Source: an uncultured Ignavibacteria bacterium
GTDB lineage: Bacteria > Bacteroidota > Ignavibacteria > Ignavibacteriales > Melioribacteraceae
Reading direction: 5' to 3'
NCBI GenBank assembly: GCA_937930275.1
Contig: CALGLM010000048.1
Span: 1-16,357, forward strand
DNA length: 16,357 nucleotides
The notes under the pieces were generated by a model. That model was not told the origin of the DNA, made no database searches, and was given only the letters and a program-made list of their open reading frames with translations. Below, piece by piece: positions 7,776-16,357 of the stretch (within the stretch, counting starts at the first letter, position 1; each line of letters begins with the position of its first letter). A program made the position numbers and the translations under genes.

Positions 7776-8288
7776 TTATAGTTCCTCCTTATTTGCGTTT
7801 TTAGTACGTGCAATTGATGTTGCACCTATTAAGGCAACCAAAAGTAAAATCGCAAGCAGCTCAAAAACTAAAACATAATCGGAAATTAAAACTTTACCCA
7901 AACTGTTAATTGTAGTATTGGGTATTACTTTAGTTGCAACTTTCCAATTAGTTCTTGTAATAATAGAAATTAAAGCACCGGCAAGAACCCCAACTAAAAC
8001 AATAGCCGGAAAAATGTTAACAGTTCCGCTTTTAATTTCAACACTTGTAATTTTATTGGTAAGCATAACACCAAAAAGTAGCAGTATTAAGATACCGCCT
8101 ATATAAACCATTATTTGTGTTACGGCAATAAAATCTGCTCCTAAAAGCACATATAATCCCGCAACGCCAAAAAAAGTAAATAAAAGGTAAAATGCTGAAT
8201 GAACTACATTTTTAACGGAAACCACAAATAATGCGGAAACTACCGTTATTAGAGCAAAAAGATAAAAAAATATGTTAAATAAACTCAT
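7776..8288 (-). CDS. nuoJ: NADH-quinone oxidoreductase subunit J
   Basis: The 170-residue NuoJ belongs to the part of the complex I membrane arm that couples the quinone site to the antiporter subunits. Five hydrophobic segments are visible. The third contains the conserved glycine-rich MVYIGGILILLLFGVMLT with its upstream Tyr, the NuoJ pi-bulge helix. Its C-terminal codons (KEEL then stop) contain the ribosome binding site of nuoK, so translation of the two is probably coupled. It begins 16 bases after nuoI with no recognisable Shine-Dalgarno sequence. Confidence 0.96.
   Translation of the reverse strand: MSLFNIFFYLFALITVVSALFVVSVKNVVHSAFYLLFTFFGVAGLYVLLGADFIAVTQIMVYIGGILILLLFGVMLTNKITSVEIKSGTVNIFPAIVLVGVLAGALISIITRTNWKVATKVIPNTTINSLGKVLISDYVLVFELLAILLLVALIGATSIARTKNANKEEL
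7784..7790 (-). promoter_or_regulatory. Ribosome binding site of nuoK inside nuoJ
   Basis: A perfect AAGGAGG lies within the last nuoJ codons, nine bases before the nuoK ATG at 7772-7774. It is the strongest Shine-Dalgarno sequence I see in the nuo cluster and decides the nuoK start against the longer frame beginning at 7825. Confidence 0.88.
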
Positions 8289-8304
8289 AATATTTATTTC
8301 AAAA

Positions 8305-8838
8305 TTATTTAGTGTCAGTCGGTTTTATAACTTTTTGAGCTGCTTTTTCTGCTTGCATCTTTTCAAAATTTGCTTTCTTTTCTTCGGCTTCTGAAGTTGT
8401 TAGAGTAGAAAAACTATATAATAAATTACTTCTTTCATACTCGCTGTACTCATAAACATCCGTCATTTTTATACAATCTGTAGGACACGGATAGACGCAT
8501 AACGAACAAAAGCAACATTTTGAAATATCAATATCAAACTTGGTAACCCAAAGTAATTTCTTTTTACCGTTTGATGTCGTTCCTAAATTTTCTGTCGGCA
8601 TACTTTTAACCGTCTCAATACTAATACAGCTTACAGGGCATGCACGTGAACATTGGTCACAACCTATACAATCATCAATATTAACGTAAAGTCTGTTTCT
8701 GGCTCTTTCGGGTAATGCCGGTTTTTCATCCGGATATTGTATTGTAACCGAAGGAATGAAAAGATGTCGGAATGTGATTTTCATTCCTATAAAAACCGTT
8801 TTTAAAGCGGTATATGTATCTAATAAATATTGTCTCAT
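8305..8838 (-). CDS. nuoI: NADH-quinone oxidoreductase subunit I (two [4Fe-4S] clusters)
   Basis: This peripheral-arm ferredoxin-like subunit carries clusters N6a and N6b, which relay electrons to NuoB. Two classical CxxCxxCxxxCP motifs are complete: C57, C60, C63 and C67 (CIGCDQCSRACP), and C108, C111, C114 and C118 (CCFCSLCVYPCP). Each is followed by the partner-type cysteine region (C71 and C122). The N-terminus begins with an amphipathic helix (residues 5-27) that anchors it on NuoH. The 177-residue protein ends in a Lys/Glu/Ala-rich tail (residues 149-177) not needed for the fold. It starts one base after the nuoH stop. Confidence 0.97.
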   Translation of the reverse strand: MRQYLLDTYTALKTVFIGMKITFRHLFIPSVTIQYPDEKPALPERARNRLYVNIDDCIGCDQCSRACPVSCISIETVKSMPTENLGTTSNGKKKLLWVTKFDIDISKCCFCSLCVYPCPTDCIKMTDVYEYSEYERSNLLYSFSTLTTSEAEEKKANFEKMQAEKAAQKVIKPTDTK

Positions 8839-8839
8839 A

Positions 8840-12061
<3,222 letters not shown>

Positions 12062-12062
12062 C

Positions 12063-16357
<4,295 letters not shown>

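Noticed and set aside
7463-7825. Longer nuoK frame starting at 7825
   Set aside because: The extra 17 residues are in the nuoJ coding region, do not resemble NuoK, and the perfect AAGGAGG lies before the internal ATG at 7772-7774.

Overview
This AT-rich window is dominated by one long leftward (minus-strand) cluster encoding the core of respiratory complex I: nuoA-B-C-D-H-I-J-K-L-M-N. The set is complete for the quinone, proton-pumping and connecting subunits. The NADH-oxidising module (NuoE, NuoF, NuoG) is absent, so this is an 11-subunit enzyme whose electron donor is encoded elsewhere. No ribosomal RNA or other strong taxonomic marker is present. Several traits suggest a low-GC member of the Bacteroidota/Ignavibacteriota/Chlorobiota (FCB) side of the tree: the separate nuoC and nuoD, the lack of nuoEFG, the fused SpmA-SpmB protein in a non-sporulation context, and mixed use of Shine-Dalgarno and non-Shine-Dalgarno starts. 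This placement is an inference of modest confidence.

Layout, left to right. Bases 1-221 (minus) hold the N-terminal end of a membrane chemoreceptor-like protein that runs off the window. Bases 222-775 are non-coding and AT-rich. They contain a 13-bp tandem repeat (589-666) ending in a perfect REP-like palindrome, then a strong intrinsic terminator (684-719) that closes the next operon. That operon (776-2143, minus) encodes a small unknown protein, an ErpA/IscA-type Fe-S carrier and a Mn-type superoxide dismutase with a twin-arginine-like N-terminal extension. Next comes the nuo cluster (2224-12503, minus), closed by a perfect 12-bp hairpin wrapped around the nuoN stop codon. Upstream is a two-gene unit with overlapping ATGA start/stop: the SpmA-SpmB fusion membrane protein and a D-2-hydroxyacid (glyoxylate/hydroxypyruvate) dehydrogenase. 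The right end (15345-16357, plus) is a divergent membrane permease cut off by the window edge.

The most notable observation is in nuoH. The gene is intact from start to finish except for a single in-frame TAA in the place of a near-invariant glutamate codon, in the quinone-site loop (PEAESE). Reading continues in the same frame with perfectly conserved NuoH sequence. If real, this would split an essential subunit of an otherwise intact complex I. It is either a very recent nonsense mutation, a sequence error, or something decoded by readthrough or reinitiation. All but two of the other complete genes here end in TAA, so codon reassignment is unlikely.

Functionally, the window links electron transport (complex I), Fe-S cluster delivery (ErpA-like carrier; NuoB and NuoI need clusters) and superoxide defence. 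No clearly new multi-gene defence or mobile system is visible.
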